Below are positions 25,365 through 32,778 of a DNA stretch of 64,000 bases, piece after piece; within the stretch, counting starts at the first letter, position 1; each line of letters starts with the position of its first letter. The DNA lies in NCBI GenBank assembly GCA_947507155.1, contig CANNOC010000016.1:1-64000 (forward strand). Reading direction: 5' to 3'. This DNA comes from an uncultured Collinsella sp. Its GTDB lineage: Bacteria; Actinomycetota; Coriobacteriia; Coriobacteriales; Coriobacteriaceae. The notes below the pieces were generated by a model. It worked only from the letters and a program-made list of their open reading frames with translations. It was not told where the DNA came from and searched no databases. The position numbers and the translations under genes are program-made.

Positions 25365-26483
25365 ATGAATCCAAATCCCTTTAAGCCCACGGCTGGTAAG
25401 CGGCCTCCGATACTCATCGGTCGCGAGTCGGTCATCGAAGATTTCGAGGAAGGGCTCGATAACGGCGCTGGAGCGCCGGGCAGGCTCATGCTTATTACGG
25501 GAAACCGCGGCTGCGGCAAGACGGTTCTCCTGCGGGAGCTGCAACGTCTGGCCAGCGAGCGCGGATGGGCGGTTGTCTCCGATTCCGCTTCGCTTGGCTT
25601 ATGCGACCGCTTGGCCGACGCGCTTCGCTCGAATAGGCCCGTTGTGACGTCAATGGAATTCGGTCCGTCGTTTGGCCGGATGTCGGTCGAGGCGGCGCGA
25701 GCAAAGGGCGAAACGTTACGAGGGCTGGTCAACGAGCGCCTCAAGAAGCTCGGTCCAGGCAAGGGCATACTGTTTGCGATTGACGAGGCACAGTCTGCGT
25801 CAATCGAGGAACTGGCGGCTCTTGCCGTTCTCTATCAGCAGGTGCTCGGAGACCAGGATGCCACGGGCTTGTCCGATAGCGACCAGCGCGGTCTTGCGCT
25901 TGTTTTTGCCGGCTTACCCAGTATGGTTGACGATCTGCTCGAAGAGCCGAGCGTGACGTTTTTGCGGCGTGCCCAGCAGCGTACATTGGGGGCGATCTCT
26001 TTGCCCAGGGTGCGCGATTCATATATCCAGACGGTCGAGAGTGCCGGTCTTTGCATCGATGTGGAGACGGCGGACCTTGCGGCGCATAAGAGTATGGGTC
26101 ACCCTTATATGATCCAGCTGGTGGGCTATTACATGTGGCGGTCTGCTGTCCGGCGTAGCTCGCAGGTCATTGAAGTGTGCGATGTCGAGGCTGGCTACGC
26201 CGATGCCGTCTCCGAGTTCTATGAAGCGGTTGACGCGCCCCTGTATTACGGGCTGCGCAGTCCGCAGCGCCTTTTTATCGAGGCCATGGCGGCTGACGGG
26301 GGCAAGCCGGCGCGCATGGCGGACATCATTGAGCGTTGCGACCGCACCCAAAGCTGGGCGAGTAAATATCGCACAAGCCTGATTCGCGAGCGCGTTATCG
26401 AGGCTGCCGGATACGGTCTCGTCCGGTTTACCGTGCCCATGCTGGGCGAGTACATCCGCGATCGAGTTTTATGGCATGAGTAG
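25365..26483 (+). CDS. AAA-type ATPase with C-terminal winged helix
   Basis: A 372-residue ATP-binding protein. The opening NPNPFKPTAGKRPPILIGRE is shared in pattern with the ATPase at 29030. Walker A is GNRGCGKT and Walker B is LFAIDEAQSA. The C-terminal part (ADIIERCDRTQSWASKYRTSLIRE) looks like a winged helix. Such Orc/AAA_16-like ATPases are common in actinobacteria and their roles are mostly unknown. CGAGGAGG sets the start at 25365. It overlaps the UvrA-like gene by eight bases, so the two are likely translationally coupled and may act together. Two TGGGCGAGTA repeats (26354, 26443) mark where the paralogue at 34206 lost sequence. Confidence 0.8.
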   Translation: MNPNPFKPTAGKRPPILIGRESVIEDFEEGLDNGAGAPGRLMLITGNRGCGKTVLLRELQRLASERGWAVVSDSASLGLCDRLADALRSNRPVVTSMEFGPSFGRMSVEAARAKGETLRGLVNERLKKLGPGKGILFAIDEAQSASIEELAALAVLYQQVLGDQDATGLSDSDQRGLALVFAGLPSMVDDLLEEPSVTFLRRAQQRTLGAISLPRVRDSYIQTVESAGLCIDVETADLAAHKSMGHPYMIQLVGYYMWRSAVRRSSQVIEVCDVEAGYADAVSEFYEAVDAPLYYGLRSPQRLFIEAMAADGGKPARMADIIERCDRTQSWASKYRTSLIRERVIEAAGYGLVRFTVPMLGEYIRDRVLWHE

Positions 26484-28989
26484 GGTGATAAAGGTGACGG
26501 AACAGAAGATGAGCCCGCAGGCTATCGAGGTACGTGGCGCGCGCGTCCATAACCTCAAGGACATCGATATCGATATTCCGCTGGGAAAGCTGGTGGGTAT
26601 TGCCGGCGTGTCGGGTTCGGGTAAGAGTTCGCTGGCGCTGGGAGTTCTTTATGCCGAGGGCTCGCGCCGCTACCTGGAGGCGCTCAGCACTTATACCCGC
26701 CGCCGTCTGACGCAGGCCGAACACGCCCAGGTGGACGAGGTACTGCACGTGCCGGCCGCGCTCGCATTGCATCAGCGCCCCAGCGTGCCGGGCGTGCGGT
26801 CCACTTTTGGCACCATGACCGAGCTCAACAACAGCCTGCGTCTGCTCTTTAGCCGTTGCGCCCATCACGTGTGCCCGCATTGCGGGGCACGCGTGGAGCC
26901 GAGCCTTAACGTGGCTGCGGGCCTGTCGCTCACGTGTTCGACATGCGGTCGCGAGTTCTATGCGCCGAGTGCCGAGGATTTGGCTTTCAATAGCGGCGGT
27001 GCATGCCCCACCTGTGGCGGCACTGGTGTCATGCGCGAGGTGGACGAAGCGAGCCTGGTGCCCGACGAGTCAAAGACTATCAACGAGGGCGCGGTGCTTC
27101 CCTGGGGTACGCTCATGTGGGATCTGATGAAGCAGGTGGCAGGTGAGATGGGCGTGCGCACCGACGTGCCGTTTAACCAGCTCACGCCTCAAGAGCGCGA
27201 CATCGTGTTCCACGGCCCGGCGGTTAAAAAGCACATTCTCTACGTTCCCAAAAACGGCGAGGGCGCCACGCCGCTCGACTTTACCTATTACAACGCCGTC
27301 TATACCGTCGAGAATGCGCTCGCCAAGGTTAAGGACGATAAGGGGCTCAAGCGTGTTGCGCGCTTTCTGCGCGAGGGGCCATGCCATGACTGTGGCGGTA
27401 CGCGTCTCTCCGAGGCCGCACGCCAGCCCCAGGTATGCGGTATCAATCTGGCACAGGCGGCGGCCATGACATTGGGCGAGGCGATTGAGTGGGTGCGCGG
27501 GGTGCCCGCATCCTTGCCGGCCGAGATGCAGCCCATGGCGACGGATATCTGCGATTCGTTTTTGAGCGCGGCCCGTCGTCTGGTCGACCTGGGTCTCGAT
27601 TACCTTTCACTCGATCGCGCCGGTGCCACGCTCTCTACGGGCGAGCGTCAGCGTGTGCAGCTCGCCCGCGTGGTGCGCAATCGATCGACGGGCGTGCTTT
27701 ATGTGCTGGACGAGCCTTCGATCGGCTTGCATCCTGCCAATGTCGACGGCTTGGTAGGCGTGATGCGCGATCTGGTGGATGACGGCAACACCGTGGTTGT
27801 TGTCGACCACGACACGCGCGTGCTGGCGGAGGCTGATTATCTGGTCGAGATGGGCCCCGTTGCCGGAGCGGGCGGCGGTAATGTGATTGCCGCTGGCACG
27901 GTGGACGAGGTCGAACAATCGCAGGGCAGCCGCATCGCTCCGTTTTTGCGTGCAGAGTCCAAGCGCTTGCGTCCGCAGGTGACTGAAGACGAAATGTTCG
28001 ATCAGGGCCACATCCGCATGGCAACCGAGGCCATCCATACCGTCAAACCGCTCGAAGTCGATATTCCGCGCGGCCGTCTCGTTGCGGTGACGGGCGTTTC
28101 GGGTTCGGGCAAGACGACGTTGGTGCTCGAGACGCTTATCCCGGCGCTTAAGGCGCAGGCAGCTGGCGAGCGCCTGCCAAAACATGTGCGCTGGGTCGAT
28201 GCCGAGGGTATCGCACGCGCAAACCTGATTGACGCTACGCCTATCGGCGCCAACGTGCGCTCGACGGTAGCGACCTATGCCGACATCCATGATGAGCTGC
28301 GCCGCGCCTTCGCCCGTACGCCTGAGGCCAAGGCAGCCGGCTACAAGGCGGGCGCCTTTAGCTACAACACCGGCGCCTTGCGCTGCCCTACGTGTGACGG
28401 CACGGGCTCGATATCGCTCGACGTGCAGTTTTTGCCCGATGTCGAGATCGTCTGCCCAGCATGCCGTGGCTCACGTTATGCAGACGCGGCCTCGCTTATC
28501 CATCGCGAGGGCAAGGACGGGAGCCTACTTACGTTGCCGCAGCTCATGGACATGAGTGTGGATGAGGCGCTCGACGCCACGGTGGGGCTCAAGAAAGTTC
28601 AGGTGCGTTTACAGACCTTGCACGACCTGGGCTTGGGCTATCTCACGCTTGGTGAGCCCACGCCGGCGCTCTCGGGCGGCGAGGCTCAACGTCTTAAGCT
28701 CGCGAGCGAGATGGGTCGCGTGCAGGATGATGCCGTATTCGTATTTGACGAGCCCACGATTGGCCTGCATCCGCTCGATGTTCAGGTGTTGCTGAGTGTG
28801 TTTGATGGCCTTGTTGCCAAGGGCGCCACGGTTATCGTGATCGAACACGATCTCGACCTTATCCGCAATGCCGATTACGCGATCGACATGGGTCCGGGCG
28901 GTGGCGACGCGGGCGGGCAAATCGTCTGCGCCGGTACGCCGGGCGACATCGCGGCCTGCTCCAAGAGCATTACCGGTTGCTACCTATAG
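26476..28989 (+). CDS. UvrA2-like excinuclease ATPase lacking the UvrB-binding insert
   Basis: 837 residues, about 100 shorter than housekeeping UvrA. Two ABC domains are present. Walker A motifs are GVSGSGKSS and GVSGSGKTT, and signatures are LSTGERQRVQLA and LSGGEAQRLKLA, with Walker B VLDEPSIGLH and VFDEPTIGLH. Zinc modules contain CPHCG/CSTC/CPTCGG and CPTCDG/CPACRG. The missing stretch and length fit the UvrA2/DrrC class, linked to drug or DNA-adduct tolerance, often without UvrB. The ATG at 26476 overlaps the ATPase stop; a GTG at 26494 or ATG at 26509 are possible starts. A palindrome follows the stop directly. Confidence 0.87.
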   Translation: MSRVIKVTEQKMSPQAIEVRGARVHNLKDIDIDIPLGKLVGIAGVSGSGKSSLALGVLYAEGSRRYLEALSTYTRRRLTQAEHAQVDEVLHVPAALALHQRPSVPGVRSTFGTMTELNNSLRLLFSRCAHHVCPHCGARVEPSLNVAAGLSLTCSTCGREFYAPSAEDLAFNSGGACPTCGGTGVMREVDEASLVPDESKTINEGAVLPWGTLMWDLMKQVAGEMGVRTDVPFNQLTPQERDIVFHGPAVKKHILYVPKNGEGATPLDFTYYNAVYTVENALAKVKDDKGLKRVARFLREGPCHDCGGTRLSEAARQPQVCGINLAQAAAMTLGEAIEWVRGVPASLPAEMQPMATDICDSFLSAARRLVDLGLDYLSLDRAGATLSTGERQRVQLARVVRNRSTGVLYVLDEPSIGLHPANVDGLVGVMRDLVDDGNTVVVVDHDTRVLAEADYLVEMGPVAGAGGGNVIAAGTVDEVEQSQGSRIAPFLRAESKRLRPQVTEDEMFDQGHIRMATEAIHTVKPLEVDIPRGRLVAVTGVSGSGKTTLVLETLIPALKAQAAGERLPKHVRWVDAEGIARANLIDATPIGANVRSTVATYADIHDELRRAFARTPEAKAAGYKAGAFSYNTGALRCPTCDGTGSISLDVQFLPDVEIVCPACRGSRYADAASLIHREGKDGSLLTLPQLMDMSVDEALDATVGLKKVQVRLQTLHDLGLGYLTLGEPTPALSGGEAQRLKLASEMGRVQDDAVFVFDEPTIGLHPLDVQVLLSVFDGLVAKGATVIVIEHDLDLIRNADYAIDMGPGGGDAGGQIVCAGTPGDIAACSKSITGCYL

Positions 28990-28990
28990 A

Positions 28991-29025
28991 CAATGAGGCA
29001 AAGGGACAGCCCCTTTGCCTCATTG
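28991..29025. repeat. Perfect palindrome with AAAGGGACAG core after the UvrA-like gene
   Basis: CAATGAGGCAAAGGG (28991-29005) and CCCTTTGCCTCATTG (29011-29025) pair perfectly. It starts two bases after the UvrA-like stop and may terminate both that gene and the converging ATPase gene. The paralogue remnant carries a similar hairpin at the same relative place (34495). Confidence 0.8.
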
Positions 29026-29029
29026 ATGC

Positions 29030-30130
29030 CTATTTCACGCACTGAGCGGCGAGATAGTCGCGGAAAAACGGCAATTCAAAAGCGACGATACCGCGCCCGC
29101 GTTCTCCGATGACGCCGGCGTCTATCATGCGGCGTCGGTAGCGGGAGACCTGCTGCGGCGAACGCTTAAGGCGCTCGACAAGGTCAGCGGTGGTGGACTC
29201 TTCCTCGTCATCGAGCATGGCGATGAGGAATCGCTTGTCCTCTGCAGTGAGTTCCCGATAGGTTGCCGCGAGGATTCGGTCGTCCATCTCGTCGCGCGCG
29301 ATTTTGATTCCCAGGTCAAAGTCGCGTGACGAGATTTCCTTCGAATCGCTTGTGAGATCCCAGGCACGGTAGCCTACGAGCTGCAATAGGAAGGGAAAAC
29401 CAGAGATCGAGTGAACGGCTCTATCGATTCCCTCAGCATCTGCCAGGCGATCGTTTTCCTGAATTGTGCGAATCAAGGCCTCGCGCACGTCATAGTCGGC
29501 AATGCGACCCAGATGATATTGTTGGGCGCGGCGAAGGAATGAGACCGTCTTGTGGTTCAGCAACGTCGAGACGTTGTTGGGAAGTCCCGCCATGAGCAGC
29601 GCGACGCGTTTTCCATCGGTCACAAAGTGCTGATACGTCGCTACGAGTTGAATCATCTCGTCGAGTGTCGGGTCCGCCTCGTCAACCGTGACGAGCAGAC
29701 CGGTGCCCGCCTCGTTGAGCTGGTCGATGATGTCGCTCATGCGATAACGCCAGGTTGAGGCATCGTGAACGCGATTGACTTCGATGCTGCCGAGCGGTGC
29801 AATTCCGAGACCGGTGACTTCGAAGTGGTTGGACGAGTCGATGAGATGGGCTGCGGCACGTTTCGTCCCGAACTCGATTTCCTCAAGCATTCCCGGGAGC
29901 GCGGTCGTCTTTACGGCTATCCAGCCGTGGGATTCCGCCCTTGTCGCGAGCGACGACATGAGAGCGGTTTTACCGGTTCCACGCGCGCCTGAGAAGATAG
30001 AGGTCAATTCTGGGCGCCTGCGCTGGCTCAAGAAGGCACGGTCCAAATCCCGAATAATCTGTTGTCTGCCAGCGAGATGGGCAGGAACCTCACCAAAACT
30101 GGGGGTAAACGGGTTCTCGAGATATTTCAC
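29030..30130 (-). CDS. AAA-type ATPase (second copy) with C-terminal winged helix
   Basis: 366 residues. The start ENPFTPSFGEVPAHLAGRQQ follows the same NPFxPxxGxxPxxLxGR pattern as the ATPase at 25365. Walker A is GARGTGKT and Walker B is LLVTVDEADP. FLRRAQQYHLG and FPFLLQLVGYRAW also match that protein. The C-terminal winged helix reads TTADLVERLKRSPQQVSRYRRRM. It is more AT-rich than the ATPase at 25365 and diverges from the serine recombinase gene. The function is unknown; it is homologous to, but clearly not a recent copy of, the first ATPase. Tn7-type TniB was considered and not supported. Confidence 0.8.
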   Translation of the reverse strand: MKYLENPFTPSFGEVPAHLAGRQQIIRDLDRAFLSQRRRPELTSIFSGARGTGKTALMSSLATRAESHGWIAVKTTALPGMLEEIEFGTKRAAAHLIDSSNHFEVTGLGIAPLGSIEVNRVHDASTWRYRMSDIIDQLNEAGTGLLVTVDEADPTLDEMIQLVATYQHFVTDGKRVALLMAGLPNNVSTLLNHKTVSFLRRAQQYHLGRIADYDVREALIRTIQENDRLADAEGIDRAVHSISGFPFLLQLVGYRAWDLTSDSKEISSRDFDLGIKIARDEMDDRILAATYRELTAEDKRFLIAMLDDEEESTTADLVERLKRSPQQVSRYRRRMIDAGVIGERGRGIVAFELPFFRDYLAAQCVK

Positions 30131-30176
30131 AATGCCCTCCTTTAGCGTCTCGGGTTAACTTCATTTTATTCTAGTT

Positions 30177-30289
30177 AATTTCAGTTAAAAGTGATTATTT
30201 TCAGTTCAAAGCATCTGGTTGGCATCGCGCGTTATCGAAGTGATGCTTGAATAACTTACGTTGTAGCTCGAAAATGGGTTCAACCCATT
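30177..30289. promoter_or_regulatory. Dyad-rich region between ATPase and serine recombinase
   Basis: The 237-base gap between these divergent genes holds TTTCAGTT at 30179 and again at 30199, 20 bp apart. A 25-bp imperfect dyad lies at 30231-30255 (GTTAT..AAG..CTT..ATAAC), and the palindrome AATGGGTT-C-AACCCATT at 30273-30289. Serine resolvases recognise clustered dyads in just such divergent gaps, so this is a candidate recombination site and operator. Confidence 0.4.
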
Positions 30290-30367
30290 CGCGAAATTTG
30301 CACGCCCTATTGTGAGTGGGCTCTCAAATGAGCTGATGCTGCCATCGTGCGGCTGATAGGGGCAATC

Positions 30368-31003
30368 ATGAAAAACAGTATCTATGGGTATGCTCGAGTT
30401 TCGTCAGCAGATCAGAACCTGGATCGCCAACTGGATGCGCTGGAGCGGTTTCCGGTCCAAACGAATTTGATCTACGCTGACAAAGCGAGCGGAAAGGACT
30501 TCAGACGTCCTCAGTACCAGCGTCTTCTTCGTCGTCTGCGCGAAGGGGACGTTCTGGTGATTAAGAGTATCGACCGATTAGGCCGCGACTACCGTGAAGT
30601 TCTCGATGAATGGCGTCGCATAACGATGGGCAAACGCGTTGCCATCGTGGTGCTCGATATGCCATTACTTGATACACGCGAACAGCCCAATGGGATTACG
30701 GGGACTTTTATTGCCGACCTAGTGCTTCAGGTTTTGAGCTACGTGGCTCAGGTGGAGCGCGAAAACATAAAGCAGCGCCAGGCGGAGGGTATCGCGTCGG
30801 CGCGTCTGCGGGGTGTGAGATTTGGGAGACCGACGCTCGAACGTCCGGATAGCTACCGCGATGTCATCAAATCATTCGAAGGAGGTGAGGTTACGAGGCA
30901 AGAGGCCGCAATGCTTTTGAACGTTAGCGCATCGACGTTTGATCGTTGGAGACGGGCGGACGCGAACGGATATGACCGTTCGCCGTCTGCCCGTCCTCTT
31001 TAG
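30368..31003 (+). CDS. Serine recombinase of the resolvase/invertase family
   Basis: 211 residues. The catalytic serine is in YARVSSADQNLDRQL near the N-terminus, and the resolvase helix region KSIDRLGRDYREVLDEWRRI follows. The C-terminal helix-turn-helix reads TRQEAAMLLNVSASTFDRW. Size and layout fit small resolvases and invertases, which recombine two copies of a dyad site. They do not normally integrate DNA alone. The ATG at 30368 has AGGGG upstream; an in-frame start at 30347 adds eight unlikely residues. Its last codons form a terminator hairpin. The second recombination site was not found. Confidence 0.85.
   Translation: MKNSIYGYARVSSADQNLDRQLDALERFPVQTNLIYADKASGKDFRRPQYQRLLRRLREGDVLVIKSIDRLGRDYREVLDEWRRITMGKRVAIVVLDMPLLDTREQPNGITGTFIADLVLQVLSYVAQVERENIKQRQAEGIASARLRGVRFGRPTLERPDSYRDVIKSFEGGEVTRQEAAMLLNVSASTFDRWRRADANGYDRSPSARPL
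30951..31000 (+). terminator. Terminator hairpin overlapping the recombinase 3' end
   Basis: GACGGGC and CGAACGG on the left side (30951-30969) pair with CCGTTCG and GCCCGTC on the right (30976-30995), followed by CTCTTTAG. The hairpin lies inside the final codons of the gene. Confidence 0.6.
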
Positions 31004-31079
31004 CTAGACATTTTGATGAGGGAATTTATTGCACAGGGCCCACTCCTTCCCTCGATGCTTATCCAGTTCACGCCCTTGA

Positions 31080-31122
31080 GTCAAATAGTGCCACCGCGTC
31101 GCCAATTCGTCTGCTATTTGAC
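31080..31122. other. Nine-base inverted repeat upstream of the lipoprotein gene
   Basis: GTCAAATAG (31080-31088) and CTATTTGAC (31114-31122) are perfect arms around a GC-richer 25-base loop, between recombinase and lipoprotein genes. It could be an operator, an attenuator or a recombination site. The rest of the gap from 31004 to 31165 shows nothing else recognisable. Confidence 0.35.
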
Positions 31123-31165
31123 GAGGGGGGCTAGATATCGTGTTTTGTATTTAAAGGAGGACAAG

Positions 31166-31978
31166 ATGAAAAGGCATTATGGGATGGCTGTGGCGATCTC
31201 GCTATTTGCGACGGTGTTCTGTGGGGCACTTCTGCTGAGCGGCTGTTCACAGGTTGAGAAGAAAAACGATGGGCCTGATTATGCCGATGAACGCGCAATG
31301 GCCGTGATTGCTCAAGGCTATCAAAAGCGGTCGGATTACCTTGAATCACTGGGAGAGGATGCTGATCTGGGCTCTAATAAAGTTCGAAAAGAGGCAATTA
31401 AAACCGAGATCGATAACGACAAAGAACTCAAAAAGGCGTCATTTAAAGACACTAAGATGCAAGAAGACGTCATTGCCTATCTCAATCTGCTTGATAATCA
31501 GCTTGATGTTGTCAAGAAGTATGCGGAATCGGATCCCAAGTACTACGACGAATGGGAAAAGGCCTATGACGCACGATCTGCACAGCTTAAGAAACTGGTT
31601 GATCGGTATGACTTGACGGTCGATGACGAGTATCGAGATGCGTTTGACGAGCTAATCAAGAACGGTAGGACCGTGGAGGAGAAGACGCATAATGATGAAG
31701 CTATCAACGGCCTGCTCTCATCGGCGACCTTTGAGAAAAGTGATGACGGCTACGGCCTCTATACGTACACTGCAATCGTCGAAAACACCTCTGACATATC
31801 GTTCGAAAACGTTTTTCTAAATGTTGCCCTTTACGATGCCGATGGTGTAAGGGCGGAAGAATGCTACGCAGATACATCCGCCTGGGCGCCTGGCGAGAAG
31901 GTGAAGTTTGAGGTAATGAGTGAGGTTGACGCTTCAAGGGTTGCACCAACTGTATCGAGCTACAGCGTCAAGGAATAA
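31166..31978 (+). CDS. Lipoprotein with C-terminal FxLYD-like domain
   Basis: 270 residues. A signal sequence ends at the lipobox LLLSGC, so the protein should be lipid-anchored on the outer face of the membrane. Residues about 40-180 are strongly charged and probably helical (KKASFKDTKMQEDVIAYLNL). The C-terminal part, YTAIVENTSDISFENVFLNV then ALYDADG and APGEKVKF, fits the FxLYD domain, an extracellular beta-sandwich. AAAGGAGG sets the ATG at 31166. Hand-counted GC at 31381-31440 is 24 of 60, much lower than the flanking chromosome. It heads a three-gene cassette; a terminator at 32001 separates it from the next gene. Confidence 0.75.
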   Translation: MKRHYGMAVAISLFATVFCGALLLSGCSQVEKKNDGPDYADERAMAVIAQGYQKRSDYLESLGEDADLGSNKVRKEAIKTEIDNDKELKKASFKDTKMQEDVIAYLNLLDNQLDVVKKYAESDPKYYDEWEKAYDARSAQLKKLVDRYDLTVDDEYRDAFDELIKNGRTVEEKTHNDEAINGLLSSATFEKSDDGYGLYTYTAIVENTSDISFENVFLNVALYDADGVRAEECYADTSAWAPGEKVKFEVMSEVDASRVAPTVSSYSVKE

Positions 31979-32000
31979 TTCGCGGGAATTGGAAAGAATG

Positions 32001-32031
32001 CGCGACCGTTTTCTCCGAACGGTCGCGTTTT
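32001..32031 (+). terminator. Intrinsic terminator after the lipoprotein gene
   Basis: CGCGACCGTT (32001-32010) pairs perfectly with AACGGTCGCG (32018-32027) and runs into TTTT. Confidence 0.85.
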
Positions 32032-32122
32032 GCATTAAGCCGTTGACAGAATGATCCGTGCCGTCATGTACACGATGGAAGATGATGGAGAAGTCAGGCC
32101 CATAAAAGAAAGGCGAAGCAGG

Positions 32123-32767
32123 ATGACAAAAACAAACTTGTTTACAACAATAACGCAAAAGCTAATCTTTGGCGGTTTGCTGGCTGTTACGGCCGTGGCG
32201 ACTGCCGGGTGTATCTGGATGTATTTGACACGTAATCCTACAACGATCACCGATGATTCGATTCGCGAGGAGATCGCGCCGGTCGTAAAGCTTGTGACGT
32301 ACGAATATAACTTCACGCAGCTGCTCTCAATCGATGAAGCGGGGAATCCGCTTGGATGGGAAAACCCCTTTACGTCTAAGCGATATGTCGCAACGATTGA
32401 CGGCAAGGCTGACATCGGGATCGATGCCGATAAAATGAAGATTGAAATCAAGCGGGTTGATATGAACGACGAGAACTCAGAGGTCAAGAGCGTAAAGGTT
32501 ACATTGCCTCACTCGGAAATTACCTCTTTCTCAACAGACCCCAATACACTGAAGAAATATGTTGAGGACAATGGTTTTCTGAACTGGAATCAAGTAAGTA
32601 CGGACGATCTGAACGGTTTGTTGAAACAGGCGAAGAAAGAGCAGACCAAGAAGGTTGAAGAGAGCGATATGCTCAAAGAATCTGATGATAGAGCCAGCGG
32701 ATTGATCGAAAAGCAGGTCAAAGCCCTATGCGGTGACGATGTCGATATTAACGTTACGTTTAAGTAA
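32123..32767 (+). CDS. DUF4230-like membrane-anchored protein
   Basis: 214 residues. One N-terminal membrane helix (KLIFGGLLAVTAVATAGCIWMYL) is followed by an extracellular domain whose pattern fits DUF4230: KLVTYEYNFTQL, then YVATIDGKADIGIDADKMKI, then VKVTLPHSEI. A charged helical stretch (LLKQAKKEQTKKVEESDMLKE) follows. Function of the family is unknown. AAGAAAGG lies nine bases before the ATG at 32123. AT-rich like its neighbours. The EcsC gene starts 11 bases after its stop, so the two are probably co-transcribed. Confidence 0.65.
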   Translation: MTKTNLFTTITQKLIFGGLLAVTAVATAGCIWMYLTRNPTTITDDSIREEIAPVVKLVTYEYNFTQLLSIDEAGNPLGWENPFTSKRYVATIDGKADIGIDADKMKIEIKRVDMNDENSEVKSVKVTLPHSEITSFSTDPNTLKKYVEDNGFLNWNQVSTDDLNGLLKQAKKEQTKKVEESDMLKESDDRASGLIEKQVKALCGDDVDINVTFK

Positions 32768-32778
32768 GGGTGAATAGT

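Noticed and set aside
29030-31003. Tn402/Tn7-type transposition module (TniB plus resolvase)
   Set aside because: The ATPase is longer with a C-terminal winged helix, and no transposase or TniQ is present. The divergent layout alone is not enough.
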